Positions 15,474 to 22,394 of a stretch of DNA of 44,285 nt are shown here, piece after piece; position 1 is the first letter of the stretch; each line of letters begins with the position of its first letter. The notes below the pieces were generated by a model. The model searched no databases. It worked only from the letters and a program-made list of their open reading frames with translations, and had not been told where the DNA came from. Position numbers and translations under genes: made by a program. Location: positions 1 through 44,285 of the forward strand of contig NC_019735.1 in assembly GCF_000317495.1 (NCBI RefSeq), written 5' to 3'. Origin of the DNA: Crinalium epipsammum PCC 9333 (GTDB taxonomy: Bacteria; Cyanobacteriota; Cyanobacteriia; Cyanobacteriales; PCC-9333).

Positions 15474-17248
15474 TGATAATTTCTCGCTTGGATTTCAAAC
15501 AAATGGGCATAGGTGCCTCGTAGTGCCATCAATTGATCGTGGGTGCCATTTTCCACAATCTCCCCTTGATGCATGACATAAATCCGATCCGCCATTTTGA
15601 CAGTCGAAAGGCGATGGGTAATTAAAAGTGCAGAGCGATCGCGCATCAGATCGCGAAACTGCTGAAACACCTCTGCCTCTGCTTTGGCATCCATCGCACT
15701 CGTCGGCTCATCAAGCACCACCAACTGAGCATCCCGCAGGAAGGCACGTGCCAGAGCAATTTTCTGCCATTGCCCTCCACTGAGTTCTTCTCCCTCCCTA
15801 AACCATTTCCCCAGCAAGTTCTGGTACCCTTTTGGCAAACTCTGGATTACGGCATCGGCACCGGACTGTCGAGCCGCTTGAGTAATTCGTTCAGGGGTTG
15901 GAGGCAGGTCAATATCACCAAACCAGATATTGTCTTCCACCGTGAGCTGATAGCGAGTATAGTCCTGAAAAATCACACTGATCTGGCGATGCAAATCCTT
16001 CACCGAAAAGTGCTGTAAATTAATACCATCGATAGTAATACTGCCTTGGGTCACGTCATAAAGACGGGAAAGCAGTTTCACTAATGTGGTTTTACCAGAC
16101 CCGTTTTCTCCAACTAAAGCAATGATTTCTCCCGGCGCAATAGTAAGATTAACCTGTTTGATCGCTTGGCGTGGTGAGTTTTGATATTGAAAGCTCACAT
16201 CCTGAAATACAATACCCTGTTGCATGGGACGAGGCACTAATTTAGGATGTAGAGGCTCACTTATAGTCGGGTTTAAAGCTAGAAACTCAAATAAATCAGC
16301 AAGAAATAAGTTATTTTCATGTACTTGCCCTAGTCCAGAAATTAGGCTTCCTAATGCACCCTGAGCTCGCTGAAAGGCTTGGCTGTACAGCACCAAATCT
16401 CCTAATTGAAATTTACCATAAATTGTTTGATTAATAATAAAGCCATAGGTAATTAATATTGCAATTCCAGTAAATCCCTGTGTAATCAGTCGGGTGATGG
16501 CTTGCCGAGTAGTAATTGCAAGTTTTTCTTTAAACAGTTGCTGCCTGAGGCTATAAAATCGATTAATAAGCAAATCACCTAAATTAAATAATCTAATTTC
16601 CTTAGCAGGGTGATATTCTAGCAATAAATGTCCCAAATAGTTGGCTTTTCGTTCCATCTCAGTCTGATAGCGACGCCACTTGTAAAGAACTTTTGATTGC
16701 TGAAAGCGAACGATCATGGTTGGAATGGAGGCAAATAATAAAACACTGATGAGTGCCCAATGGAGAGAGATGAGCAAAACAGCGATCGCCAATAGCGAGA
16801 CAGTACTTTGCCCTACAGATGTCAAGCTATTTAGCATTTGGGTCGGACGGTAAGGGGCTTCCCACTTAGCGCGTTCCAAAATGTCCTGATGTTGGGGACT
16901 TTCGTAAGACTCTAAATCAATCTGGATTGCTTTTTTATACAGGGTCACTTGCAGGTGATCTGTAACCCGTTGTGATAGCGTTGTTGATGCTAGCTCAGAA
17001 ATTACAGCATTGAAATTTATCAACAACATCAACAGTCCTGCATTGAATAACAGGAATATAATATGACTAAATATCTGCATTTTATCGCCAGTACGAAGAC
17101 TAATGGCAATGTTATCAACAATGAGTTTAATAATATAAAGTAACGCTAGAGGCAATATACTCTGAAACGTAATTAAAGTAACATGAATTAAAGTCCAGCG
17201 AGAAGAACTTTGCCAGACTAATACGATTGCACGCTTGATCTTTAGCAT
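15470..17248 (-). CDS. ABC exporter, fused membrane and ATPase domains
   Basis: 592 residues. An N-terminal six-helix exporter domain (about 1-320) starts directly with membrane helices and has no C39 peptidase, so it would not trim a leader itself. In the ATPase domain, Walker A GENGSGKTT is at about 378-386, the Q-loop is VIFQDYTRYQ, the signature LSGGQ is at about 486, Walker B VVLDEPTSAMD at about 510, and the H-loop is LLITHRLS. It works as a homodimer in the inner membrane, exporting a peptide, lipid or glycoconjugate. Its place beside PqqD/HprK-like genes fits export of a modified peptide or sugar product. Confidence 0.92.
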   Translation of the reverse strand: MLKIKRAIVLVWQSSSRWTLIHVTLITFQSILPLALLYIIKLIVDNIAISLRTGDKMQIFSHIIFLLFNAGLLMLLINFNAVISELASTTLSQRVTDHLQVTLYKKAIQIDLESYESPQHQDILERAKWEAPYRPTQMLNSLTSVGQSTVSLLAIAVLLISLHWALISVLLFASIPTMIVRFQQSKVLYKWRRYQTEMERKANYLGHLLLEYHPAKEIRLFNLGDLLINRFYSLRQQLFKEKLAITTRQAITRLITQGFTGIAILITYGFIINQTIYGKFQLGDLVLYSQAFQRAQGALGSLISGLGQVHENNLFLADLFEFLALNPTISEPLHPKLVPRPMQQGIVFQDVSFQYQNSPRQAIKQVNLTIAPGEIIALVGENGSGKTTLVKLLSRLYDVTQGSITIDGINLQHFSVKDLHRQISVIFQDYTRYQLTVEDNIWFGDIDLPPTPERITQAARQSGADAVIQSLPKGYQNLLGKWFREGEELSGGQWQKIALARAFLRDAQLVVLDEPTSAMDAKAEAEVFQQFRDLMRDRSALLITHRLSTVKMADRIYVMHQGEIVENGTHDQLMALRGTYAHLFEIQARNYQ

Positions 17249-17354
17249 TTAAATACCGAATGGTTAGATGTTCCTTGGATAGAGCAAAGTTGAGAAACTC
17301 AAAATATTTTTTCTAGCTTACTTATTCGCAGGAATCTGTCGTTTGGCAGAATAA

Positions 17355-17765
17355 TTAGTCAAACTTTATACTAACAAGGCTTGAACAAAGTTCAAGCCCA
17401 AACAAGCCCAAACTTGGCGCTGGTGTCACGCAAAAACGCCCCATTTTCCGACGAAACTCGTCAAGACCTTCAAGCGTTACGGGCAACGTATAAACGGTTT
17501 CTTCATTACCCAAGAGGACAGCATACAGTTCACAGTATCCGTGTGCTACAAGGGTTCGTTGTAGTTGCTCCTGAAGTATTGGATTAATTAGAGTTTTTCT
17601 GGTGGCAGGAAAAGCGACCCACTCCGCCAATTTAAAAAGCGTTATTTCTAGAGGGTCTCTTGGTTTAAGCTGGCTACGGACTGCCAAACTTAAACTTTCG
17701 TTAATCCGAGCAACCTTCTCAGGAACAGTAATTAAATGTAAAACTTTTGTGCTGAAAATAGACAT
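17355..17765 (-). CDS. Hypothetical protein heading the ABC operon
   Basis: 136 residues from the ATG at 17765 (a TTG eight codons upstream is an alternative). Not recognised. It is mostly helical: VPEKVARINESLSLAVRSQL, then LEITLFKLAEWVAFPATRKTL, a central ELYAVLLGNEETVYTLPVTLEGLDEFRRK and a hydrophobic end. It has no signal peptide or membrane helix. A gap of 106 bases separates it from the ABC gene. Its base composition resembles the island genes, so it may be the first gene of the reverse operon. Confidence 0.55.
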   Translation of the reverse strand: MSIFSTKVLHLITVPEKVARINESLSLAVRSQLKPRDPLEITLFKLAEWVAFPATRKTLINPILQEQLQRTLVAHGYCELYAVLLGNEETVYTLPVTLEGLDEFRRKMGRFCVTPAPSLGLFGLELCSSLVSIKFD

Positions 17766-17811
17766 ATACCTAAGCTCTTTTAATGTCAATCTCTTTCCAA
17801 AGAAATATTAA

Positions 17812-18027
17812 TCTGTTAGACTTTACGGGTTAATTCAATCTCATAACATTAGCGATTTTAATATAGCCATTTATGCCCAACTTTCTGGGGTGCAGTTTAC
17901 ACAAAATTCCAAAGCAATTTATGGTAATGCCGAAGACTTGTTCTGGTGTACAAACAGAATACGTACAACAGGGCAGTTAGATGATAACAGTAAAACAGTA
18001 AATCAATATGCTTATCCGCTTCACTAA
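17812..18027 (+). pseudogene. Start-less coding fragment (gene relic)
   Basis: An open frame of 71 codons with no start. It encodes coding-like sequence such as SDFNIAIYAQLSGVQFTQNS, then AIYGNAEDLFWCTNRIRTTG, ending YAYPLH before a TAA. It overlaps the weak reverse frame 17897-18163. I take it to be the 3' remnant of a lost gene at the right edge of the cargo island. The family is not recognised. Confidence 0.35.
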
Positions 18028-18163
18028 ATTGCTTCACTAATGCACTCAGTTCTAAGCTATTTGAGGGAGTATCAGTATAATTCGCTTTTAACAACTGTTC
18101 AGCTACCCATCGGTGTAGATTGGTCATTAATTGGCAAATGTAGCGGTTGTAGCTCAATCTCAA
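17897..18163 (-). CDS. Doubtful small protein; homologous to a decayed copy near 40.4 kb
   Basis: 88 codons from a TTG. The first about 45 codons (LSYNRYICQLMTNLHRWVAE and onward) are coding-like. The rest runs antisense to the fragment above and is less convincing. The DNA at about 18040-18175 is clearly related to 40387-40510, where the same reading frame contains stops and shifts. So this is a family with at least two copies, one decayed and the other perhaps truncated. Function unknown. Confidence 0.35.
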   Translation of the reverse strand: MRLSYNRYICQLMTNLHRWVAEQLLKANYTDTPSNSLELSALVKQFSEADKHIDLLFYCYHLTALLYVFCLYTRTSLRHYHKLLWNFV

Positions 18164-18281
18164 GGCAGTAGGGCTATCGCCCTTTAATAATTAGAGACGA
18201 TGGGGCAAAGGGGGTCTATTTTCTCCCTGTAACCAGTAGTAAAACAGCTTACACTATTTTAATAACTTCCAGTATTAAAAA
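18164..18281. other. Non-coding spacer with GGGC-TATC-GCCC hairpin
   Basis: It contains the short palindrome AGGGCTATCGCCCT at 18168-18181, repeated at about 27847 and partly elsewhere in the window, a typical short cyanobacterial interspersed hairpin. Nothing coding is seen before the repeat array that begins at 18282. Confidence 0.4.
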
Positions 18282-18390
18282 CAGTTTTTACTGCTGCAAA
18301 CAGTTTTTAGTATAAAAACAGTTTTAAGAATTAATAAGTTTTAACTACTATAAACAGTTTTCAATAATACAGCAGTTTTTAGTATAAAAC
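18282..18390 (+). repeat. Six 18-bp tandem repeats, iteron-like
   Basis: Units with consensus CAGTTTTTAGTATAAAAA begin at 18282, 18301, 18319, 18337 (AAGTTTT variant), 18355 and 18373. The steps are 19, 18, 18, 18 and 18 bases. Directly repeated 18-22-bp units in AT-rich DNA are the hallmark of iteron origins, centromeres or multi-site operators. No replication gene adjoins; the nearest gene ends 134 bases to the right. Isolated copies of the AAACAGTTTT core lie at about 27868-27952, next to the ParM operon. Confidence 0.7.
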
Positions 18391-18523
18391 GCTATCGCGT
18401 TTAAAAAAGTTAAAATAATTAACCCCTGGCATTTTATAGCAAGGGGTTAGAAACGTTATGCGTTATGGTCAAGACTGGAGTTTTGAGATTTCGTGCTGGT
18501 CGTAATAGTGCAGTTACTTATGG

Positions 18524-18946
18524 TTAATATTGTTTATTAATCATAAATGGTTTATCAGTAGTGTCAGGGTTACATTTTTTTAGATTAACCTTCTCCGTGA
18601 TTGTACTTAATGCGGAATCAGCTAGACGGTAATCTTCAATTGGGCCAATTTGAGTTACTACCGAACTTGTTGACGTGGTAATTTTACCCAAAAGGTCATA
18701 ATTTGTAGTAAACCGTCTACACTTCTTTACTATGTTCCAGCCTGAAAATTGACTCAATTCATTTAAATAACTATAGTCTGCTAGCCAACAATGCTGGACA
18801 AATACATAAGAAGTATTTGTTTTAGGCGCAGGACAAACTTCAGGTACTAACTGTGACACAATTTTTTGACTTCCTAAGACTATAAATCCTATCCATCCAA
18901 TTGCAGCGAATCCTAAAAATCCAATAACAGCTTTATTTGGTATCAC
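18524..18946 (-). CDS. Membrane-anchored hypothetical protein
   Basis: 140 residues. One N-terminal membrane helix (about 7-27, AVIGFLGFAAIGWIGFIVLG) is followed by a soluble part with four or more cysteines (VCPAP, QHCWLADY, VKKCRRF, KKCNPD) that would lie outside the membrane and might form disulfides. Family not recognised. Last of a six-gene reverse group (21189 to 18524) of small plasmid proteins. Confidence 0.55.
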   Translation of the reverse strand: MIPNKAVIGFLGFAAIGWIGFIVLGSQKIVSQLVPEVCPAPKTNTSYVFVQHCWLADYSYLNELSQFSGWNIVKKCRRFTTNYDLLGKITTSTSSVVTQIGPIEDYRLADSALSTITEKVNLKKCNPDTTDKPFMINKQY

Positions 18947-18979
18947 TTGACATTATCCTCATTAATTCGATTTTTGAAA

Positions 18980-19648
18980 TTACCAACCTTTAGACTGTCC
19001 TAAATGCAAAAGTGCATCTAACATCTGTTTACCTTTCTGATAATTTATTCCGCCCTGTTTCAACACATCCTTGATGATGTCGCTATCGCTAATTCCTTGC
19101 TGTTGCAGTGCCGTTACAGCTAGATAAGTAGGTCTGTAACCTTCCATTTCCTCATCTGTTGCAGGTGTTACAGCATTGGCTGTTGCAGTCGTTATAGAAT
19201 CCGTTACAGGTTCGTCACTAACTTCGTTATCCCTGGCTGTATCGTCGTTACGCTCGTTATAACTATTTGGCTGTTGCAGTGTAACGGGTTGCTGTAACGA
19301 GGGTTGTAACGCTGTAATAGCTTCTGACTGATAACGTTGTTCCTGTATCCATTGCGACGTTGCAAGCTGACTAATGAAGTCGGCTTTTTCTGCCTGTTCA
19401 ATAGCTTTAATTAGTGGTGTAATGCGCTGTAGCTGATGCCCTGTTGCAACGGCTGTTACACCGCAACAGCTAGTAATAAATAAGGTCATATAACGTAGTG
19501 AAACGCTAAACTTATCTTTGGGATTGGGGAACAAAAACGGGCTAGAACTCCAAAGTAACAGCCCTATTACAGTACTGCTACCACCAACTAAAGCAAGTAA
19601 ATTTCTGTTACTTCTAAGCTGATCTTGGGGTGAGGATATTTTAATCAT
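18980..19648 (-). CDS. Two-helix membrane protein with cytoplasmic tail
   Basis: 222 residues from the ATG at 19648, which overlaps the upstream stop as TGATG; a GTG at 19660 is less likely. Two membrane helices lie near the N-terminus (LLALVGGSSTVIGLLLW and LRYMTLFITSCCGVTAVATG). A Gln/Thr-rich middle follows with repeated VTLQQP-type segments, then a C-terminal helical domain (TYLAVTALQQQGISDSDIIK). The Gln/Thr-rich part is encoded by repeated GTAACG-type DNA. Function unknown; probably a plasmid maintenance or transfer membrane component. Confidence 0.55.
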   Translation of the reverse strand: MIKISSPQDQLRSNRNLLALVGGSSTVIGLLLWSSSPFLFPNPKDKFSVSLRYMTLFITSCCGVTAVATGHQLQRITPLIKAIEQAEKADFISQLATSQWIQEQRYQSEAITALQPSLQQPVTLQQPNSYNERNDDTARDNEVSDEPVTDSITTATANAVTPATDEEMEGYRPTYLAVTALQQQGISDSDIIKDVLKQGGINYQKGKQMLDALLHLGQSKGW

Positions 19649-19914
19649 CACTTTACCCACTGTACAATTGACCCAATTAAAACAACTGCAATCATGGTGA
19701 TAAGACCACCAATATACTGTTGATAACTTAGCCCTAATACTTCAGCCAGAAAGTCATCGACCACGCCAGCGATAATAAATAAAAGGCTAACTACTACTAC
19801 CAACCAGAAAGCATAATATTGAAAGCGTGGCACAACATAAGCTGTATAGGAAAATAGACCGCAACAGCTTACTCCTAGCAGAAAATATCCACCTAACTGA
19901 ATGCTTTTGCCCAT
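19648..19914 (-). CDS. Small three-helix membrane protein
   Basis: 88 residues from the ATG at 19914, chosen because GGAG lies nine bases upstream; a GTG 13 codons earlier is the alternative. Three hydrophobic spans: LGGYFLLGVSCCGLFSYTAY, FWLVVVVSLLFIIAGVVDDF and GGLITMIAVVLIGSIVQW. Its stop overlaps the start of the next gene, so translation is coupled. Family not recognised. Confidence 0.6.
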   Translation of the reverse strand: MGKSIQLGGYFLLGVSCCGLFSYTAYVVPRFQYYAFWLVVVVSLLFIIAGVVDDFLAEVLGLSYQQYIGGLITMIAVVLIGSIVQWVK

Positions 19915-19972
19915 CTTATTTACTCCACTAAAAAGGGTAGTGAAATTAATCACTACCCCAAGGTTTTAACAA

Positions 19973-20485
19973 TTAGCAGCCATAACTTTGTTTGATGGCA
20001 TTAATGGCGTTAGCTGCGTTTACTTCTGCGCTCTTAACTTCGCTGTGTAGAGTTGCATACTCTGGGCGTAACGCATGGAGATTCTTAGCTAACTGAGCAT
20101 CAGCCTGTTTTTTCTCTAACTCTGTACGTGCTACTTTGCTTTGGTAACGACGGTGTGTGGTGTGTACGGTAGTATCAGAATCCTCAATATTTTTGAGGGC
20201 TTTATAAGCACTAACTGAAGCCTCTGCTTGTACTTTCTTTTGCTTGGCTAAGATGCGTAATGCGTCTGCTTCAGCTTTATTAAAGTAGCGGGGCTTTTGT
20301 ACTACGGGAACGCTACGAACGCTACTAAAATCAGCATTAGTAGGTGTGGGAACGGAGGAATCTGTAGCAGCTAGTACCCTGTTAGTAGCTAAGTTGTGGT
20401 TAGTGCCATCATTAGCTGCTAGTTGTCCGCCAGCTTCAGTTGACGCGTCTAGTTTTTTGCGGGTGATAAATTTCAGTAGTCCCAT
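19973..20485 (-). CDS. Coiled-coil hypothetical protein
   Basis: 170 residues, hydrophilic, no membrane helix. An N-terminal basic stretch (FITRKKLDA), an Ala/Asn/Thr-rich disordered part to about 65, then a long helix of the coiled-coil type (FNKAEADALRILAKQKKVQA and VARTELEKKQADAQLAKNLH) with charged heptads to the C-terminus. Three bases after the HTH gene. Plausibly a structural or DNA-associated plasmid protein; no function assigned. Confidence 0.5.
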   Translation of the reverse strand: MGLLKFITRKKLDASTEAGGQLAANDGTNHNLATNRVLAATDSSVPTPTNADFSSVRSVPVVQKPRYFNKAEADALRILAKQKKVQAEASVSAYKALKNIEDSDTTVHTTHRRYQSKVARTELEKKQADAQLAKNLHALRPEYATLHSEVKSAEVNAANAINAIKQSYGC

Positions 20486-20488
20486 GAT

Positions 20489-20965
20489 TTAGTTCTCCTT
20501 AGATTCAGTTAGTAAATTTGGTTGATTGCCACTTAGAAGCAGTTCTGGGTTACAAGGTTTTAATCCCAACTCAGTTAGCAAGGTTACGCACTCAGTCGAG
20601 GTCATTGGTTTGGCGATCGCAATTCCGATATTGCGCGTAACAACCTTGTCAATGCGTCCGATTAACCCTTGTGTAATGGCATTTGAAACGCTCTCCACTA
20701 ATGGGTTGTAACGCTGTAATGGGTCTGTAACGCTCTCTGTAACGCCAGTTGTGACATCATCTGTCACGCTGGCTGTTACACCTTTAATCTGCTGTAACGC
20801 CTCAAGCCCTGTCTGTGTCCACAAGGTTTGATTATTGTCGCCAGTTATCCAATGGATGCTCTCTAATAGCTGTTCAGCTTTTCGCGATTTCCATTGCCTG
20901 ATGCAATTGACGCTAACCTGTAACAGTTCAGCAGCTTGGGCAGTAGTAAGCACTTCGTTACTCAT
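20489..20965 (-). CDS. HTH DNA-binding protein (MerR/excisionase-like)
   Basis: 158 residues. The first about 60 residues form a helix-turn-helix of the MerR/Xis type: LTTAQAAELLQVSVNCIRQW then KSRKAEQLLESIHWI and a wing ending in the DNNQTLWTQTGLEAL element. A Thr/Val-rich repeat segment (VTASVTDDVTTGVTESVTD) and a C-terminal helical part follow. The ATG overlaps the upstream stop by one base. It may regulate the divergent promoter region at 21190-21381. Wider function unknown. Confidence 0.65.
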   Translation of the reverse strand: MSNEVLTTAQAAELLQVSVNCIRQWKSRKAEQLLESIHWITGDNNQTLWTQTGLEALQQIKGVTASVTDDVTTGVTESVTDPLQRYNPLVESVSNAITQGLIGRIDKVVTRNIGIAIAKPMTSTECVTLLTELGLKPCNPELLLSGNQPNLLTESKEN

Positions 20966-21189
20966 CAGCGCCTCCCTTCGATAAAGCCTGCAAGCTTACC
21001 AGCACACACATCTTTATCTGTTTGAAGTTGGGCGATTTTCTGCTGCTGTAAGTTATCAGCTTGTTGCAATACTGCAAGCTGGTTACTGTTCCAGGCGTGT
21101 TGCAAAACGTTTATGCCGATGCTGCACAGAAATAGAGGGAACAGTACAGAGGTAGCGCCATCGTTGCTGGAGCTAGAAAAATCTTGCAT
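20965..21189 (-). CDS. Small single-helix membrane protein
   Basis: 74 residues: a Ser-rich N-terminus, one membrane helix (SVLFPLFLCSIGINVLQHAW), then a coiled-coil tail rich in Gln (LQQADNLQQQKIAQLQ). GGAGGG lies shortly before the ATG, a strong ribosome site. First gene of the reverse operon. The layout resembles phage or plasmid spanin-like and tail-anchored accessory proteins but no family is recognised. Confidence 0.55.
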   Translation of the reverse strand: MQDFSSSSNDGATSVLFPLFLCSIGINVLQHAWNSNQLAVLQQADNLQQQKIAQLQTDKDVCAGKLAGFIEGRR

Positions 21190-21267
21190 GATTCCCTCCT
21201 TTGTGCGATCGCTCTTGACTTTCTTGAGTCATGATCAAATAACTCCATATATATAGATGTGTGGGTG

Positions 21268-21308
21268 GAGCCAGTGCCGGATGTGGAAGTCGAGGCGCTG
21301 GCTCTTTT
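21268..21308 (+). terminator. Strong stem-loop followed by TTTT
   Basis: GAGCCAGTGCC (21268-21278) pairs with GGCGCTGGCTC (21294-21304) with one G-U pair, and TTTT follows. It looks like an intrinsic terminator on the + strand, yet no + strand gene precedes it. It may end a short antisense or regulatory RNA transcribed from about 21210 (a TTGACT lies at 21212-21217), or shield the divergent promoters. Confidence 0.45.
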
Positions 21309-21324
21309 GTTAGTGCTATCATTA

Positions 21325-21370
21325 TTGTACTGTACAAATTAACAAACGGTACTGTACTTAACTTAGTACA
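21325..21370. promoter_or_regulatory. GTAC-type operators before RHH gene
   Basis: A perfect palindrome TTGTACTGTACAA (21325-21337), a second GTACTGTAC (21349-21357), and an inverted pair CTGTAC/GTACAG (21352-21357 and 21366-21371) cluster between the divergent genes. This is the expected place for binding by the RHH protein encoded directly downstream. Confidence 0.6.
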
Positions 21371-21381
21371 GGGGATAATTA

Positions 21382-21618
21382 ATGAGAAAATCTATGACTG
21401 CGATAACTATGCCCGAACGCCGTCCAGGGCAAGAGACTATTACTCTTTACTTACCAGCCGAACTTAAAGATAGTTTCAAGCGCCTTTGCTTATTGCGGGG
21501 AACCACGATGACAGAGGAAATCTCAGCTTTTATAGAGGATAGTGTCAAAGAAAATGAGGAGGTATTAAAGCTAGTAGAGGATAAGTTAAAACTAAAAAAT
21601 AAAAAAAGAGCGGATTGA
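21382..21618 (+). CDS. CopG/RHH-family small regulator
   Basis: 78 residues. The ribbon-helix-helix fold is visible as the strand QETITLYLPAELKDSFKRLC with helix 1, then GTTMTEEISAFIEDSV with helix 2, and a Lys-rich tail. AGGGG nine bases before the ATG supports the start. Such dimeric repressors control plasmid copy number or partition genes, usually their own promoter. The palindromic GTAC cluster immediately upstream fits autoregulation and control of the divergent operon. Confidence 0.7.
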   Translation: MRKSMTAITMPERRPGQETITLYLPAELKDSFKRLCLLRGTTMTEEISAFIEDSVKENEEVLKLVEDKLKLKNKKRAD

Positions 21619-21924
21619 TTAATAGCTTATACTCATGAACCAGTAACAGTTGTTATAGCTACCGCTTGTAATAGTAATGAGTAAAAATGTTGTGCCGTAA
21701 ATTTAGTGCTGATAGGCTGTTCAACCCTATTAGTATTTAATTTATATAACTATAAAAAATAGATAGTTTACCCAATATGATTATGATTGATTAAAATTAA
21801 TCGCTAATCAAAAGAAGGTTAATCAATGTAAATTAATTAGCCAAATAATCAAGGATTATTTAAATTGCCTGTTCTGAAACTACTAACGGTACTTAGACAA
21901 AAACCACAATTTGCACTGCTAAGT
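21619..21924. other. AT-rich intergenic region with GATTAA/TTAATC repeats
   Basis: No gene is seen. There is an inverted repeat GATTAA-AA-TTAATC at 21789-21802, and further GATTAA/TTAATC copies around it (for example GTTAATCAATG at about 21824). Possible binding sites or part of an origin region near the rep gene, but nothing firm. Confidence 0.35.
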
Positions 21925-22155
21925 CTATGCTGATTTCCTTTCCACCAAATCAAATTCTTGCAAATCATCCAGTTTAAGTGGGATGATACCCCGCCCGATC
22001 CGCTCCACTAATTCTGAGCGGGACACACCGAGTCTTTCCGCGATCGCATCTATACCTTTGATACCAGTAGGAGTAACTGTGAGGGTATAGCGCCCTTTTA
22101 GCTCGTCCCACATTTCGGGCTGACCTTTCGTATTTTTATGCCCTTTCTTAGACAT
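21925..22155 (-). CDS. Small DNA-binding regulator
   Basis: 76 residues from the ATG at 22155 (the frame extends to a TTG at 22164). A basic N-terminus (MSKKGHKNTKG) is followed by the strand GRYTLTVTPTGIKGIDAIAE and an HTH-like RLGVSRSELVERIGRG. It resembles short cyanobacterial CopG-like transcription regulators. Divergent from the rep gene and 176 bases from its leader, it is a candidate copy-number repressor; that is inference. Confidence 0.6.
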   Translation of the reverse strand: MSKKGHKNTKGQPEMWDELKGRYTLTVTPTGIKGIDAIAERLGVSRSELVERIGRGIIPLKLDDLQEFDLVERKSA

Positions 22156-22256
22156 TGCAACCAATCAGCATTTATTTATACGGTAATTCTAACCATTAAA
22201 TAGCAAAACTGTGTTATGTTAGCGAGTAAGCATACGCTTTGTATGTAACCTAAAAT

Positions 22257-22295
22257 ACTCACCAGTAAGACGGGTACCAACCAGAACTGGTGAGT
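22257..22295 (+). promoter_or_regulatory. Stem-loop in the rep leader
   Basis: ACTCACCAGT (22257-22266) pairs perfectly with ACTGGTGAGT (22286-22295) around a 19-base loop. It lies between the likely promoter and the leader peptide of the rep gene. Such a hairpin could be the target of an antisense RNA or act as an attenuator in copy control. A smaller CATAC/GTATG hairpin precedes it at about 22231. Confidence 0.55.
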
Positions 22296-22331
22296 AATTA
22301 AACCTCATATTCAAAGAGGGGAGTTATCCCT

Positions 22332-22394
22332 ATGTTAACTGATCTTCACAGTCGGCGTGAATCCTTCTATGCAAAAATAGGGGGTGCAGCGTGA
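22332..22394 (+). CDS. 20-codon rep leader peptide, overlapping rep start
   Basis: An ATG frame encoding MLTDLHSRRESFYAKIGGAA. A strong ribosome site GAGGGGAG lies at about 22316-22323. Its TGA (22392-22394) overlaps the GTG start of the replication gene (22391-22393) in a GTGA arrangement, so rep translation is probably coupled to it. Known precedents are the leader peptides of IncF/IncB-type rep genes. The function here is inference. Confidence 0.6.
   Translation: MLTDLHSRRESFYAKIGGAA

Noticed and set aside
5896-17248. Lasso-peptide cluster
   Set aside because: PqqD, HprK-like kinase and ABC exporter are suggestive, but no asparagine-synthetase-like cyclase, no transglutaminase-like protease and no stand-alone precursor are in the window.
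17897-18163. Confident new gene on the reverse strand
   Set aside because: Its 3' half is antisense to a better coding fragment and its start is a TTG without a clear ribosome site; kept only as a doubtful entry.
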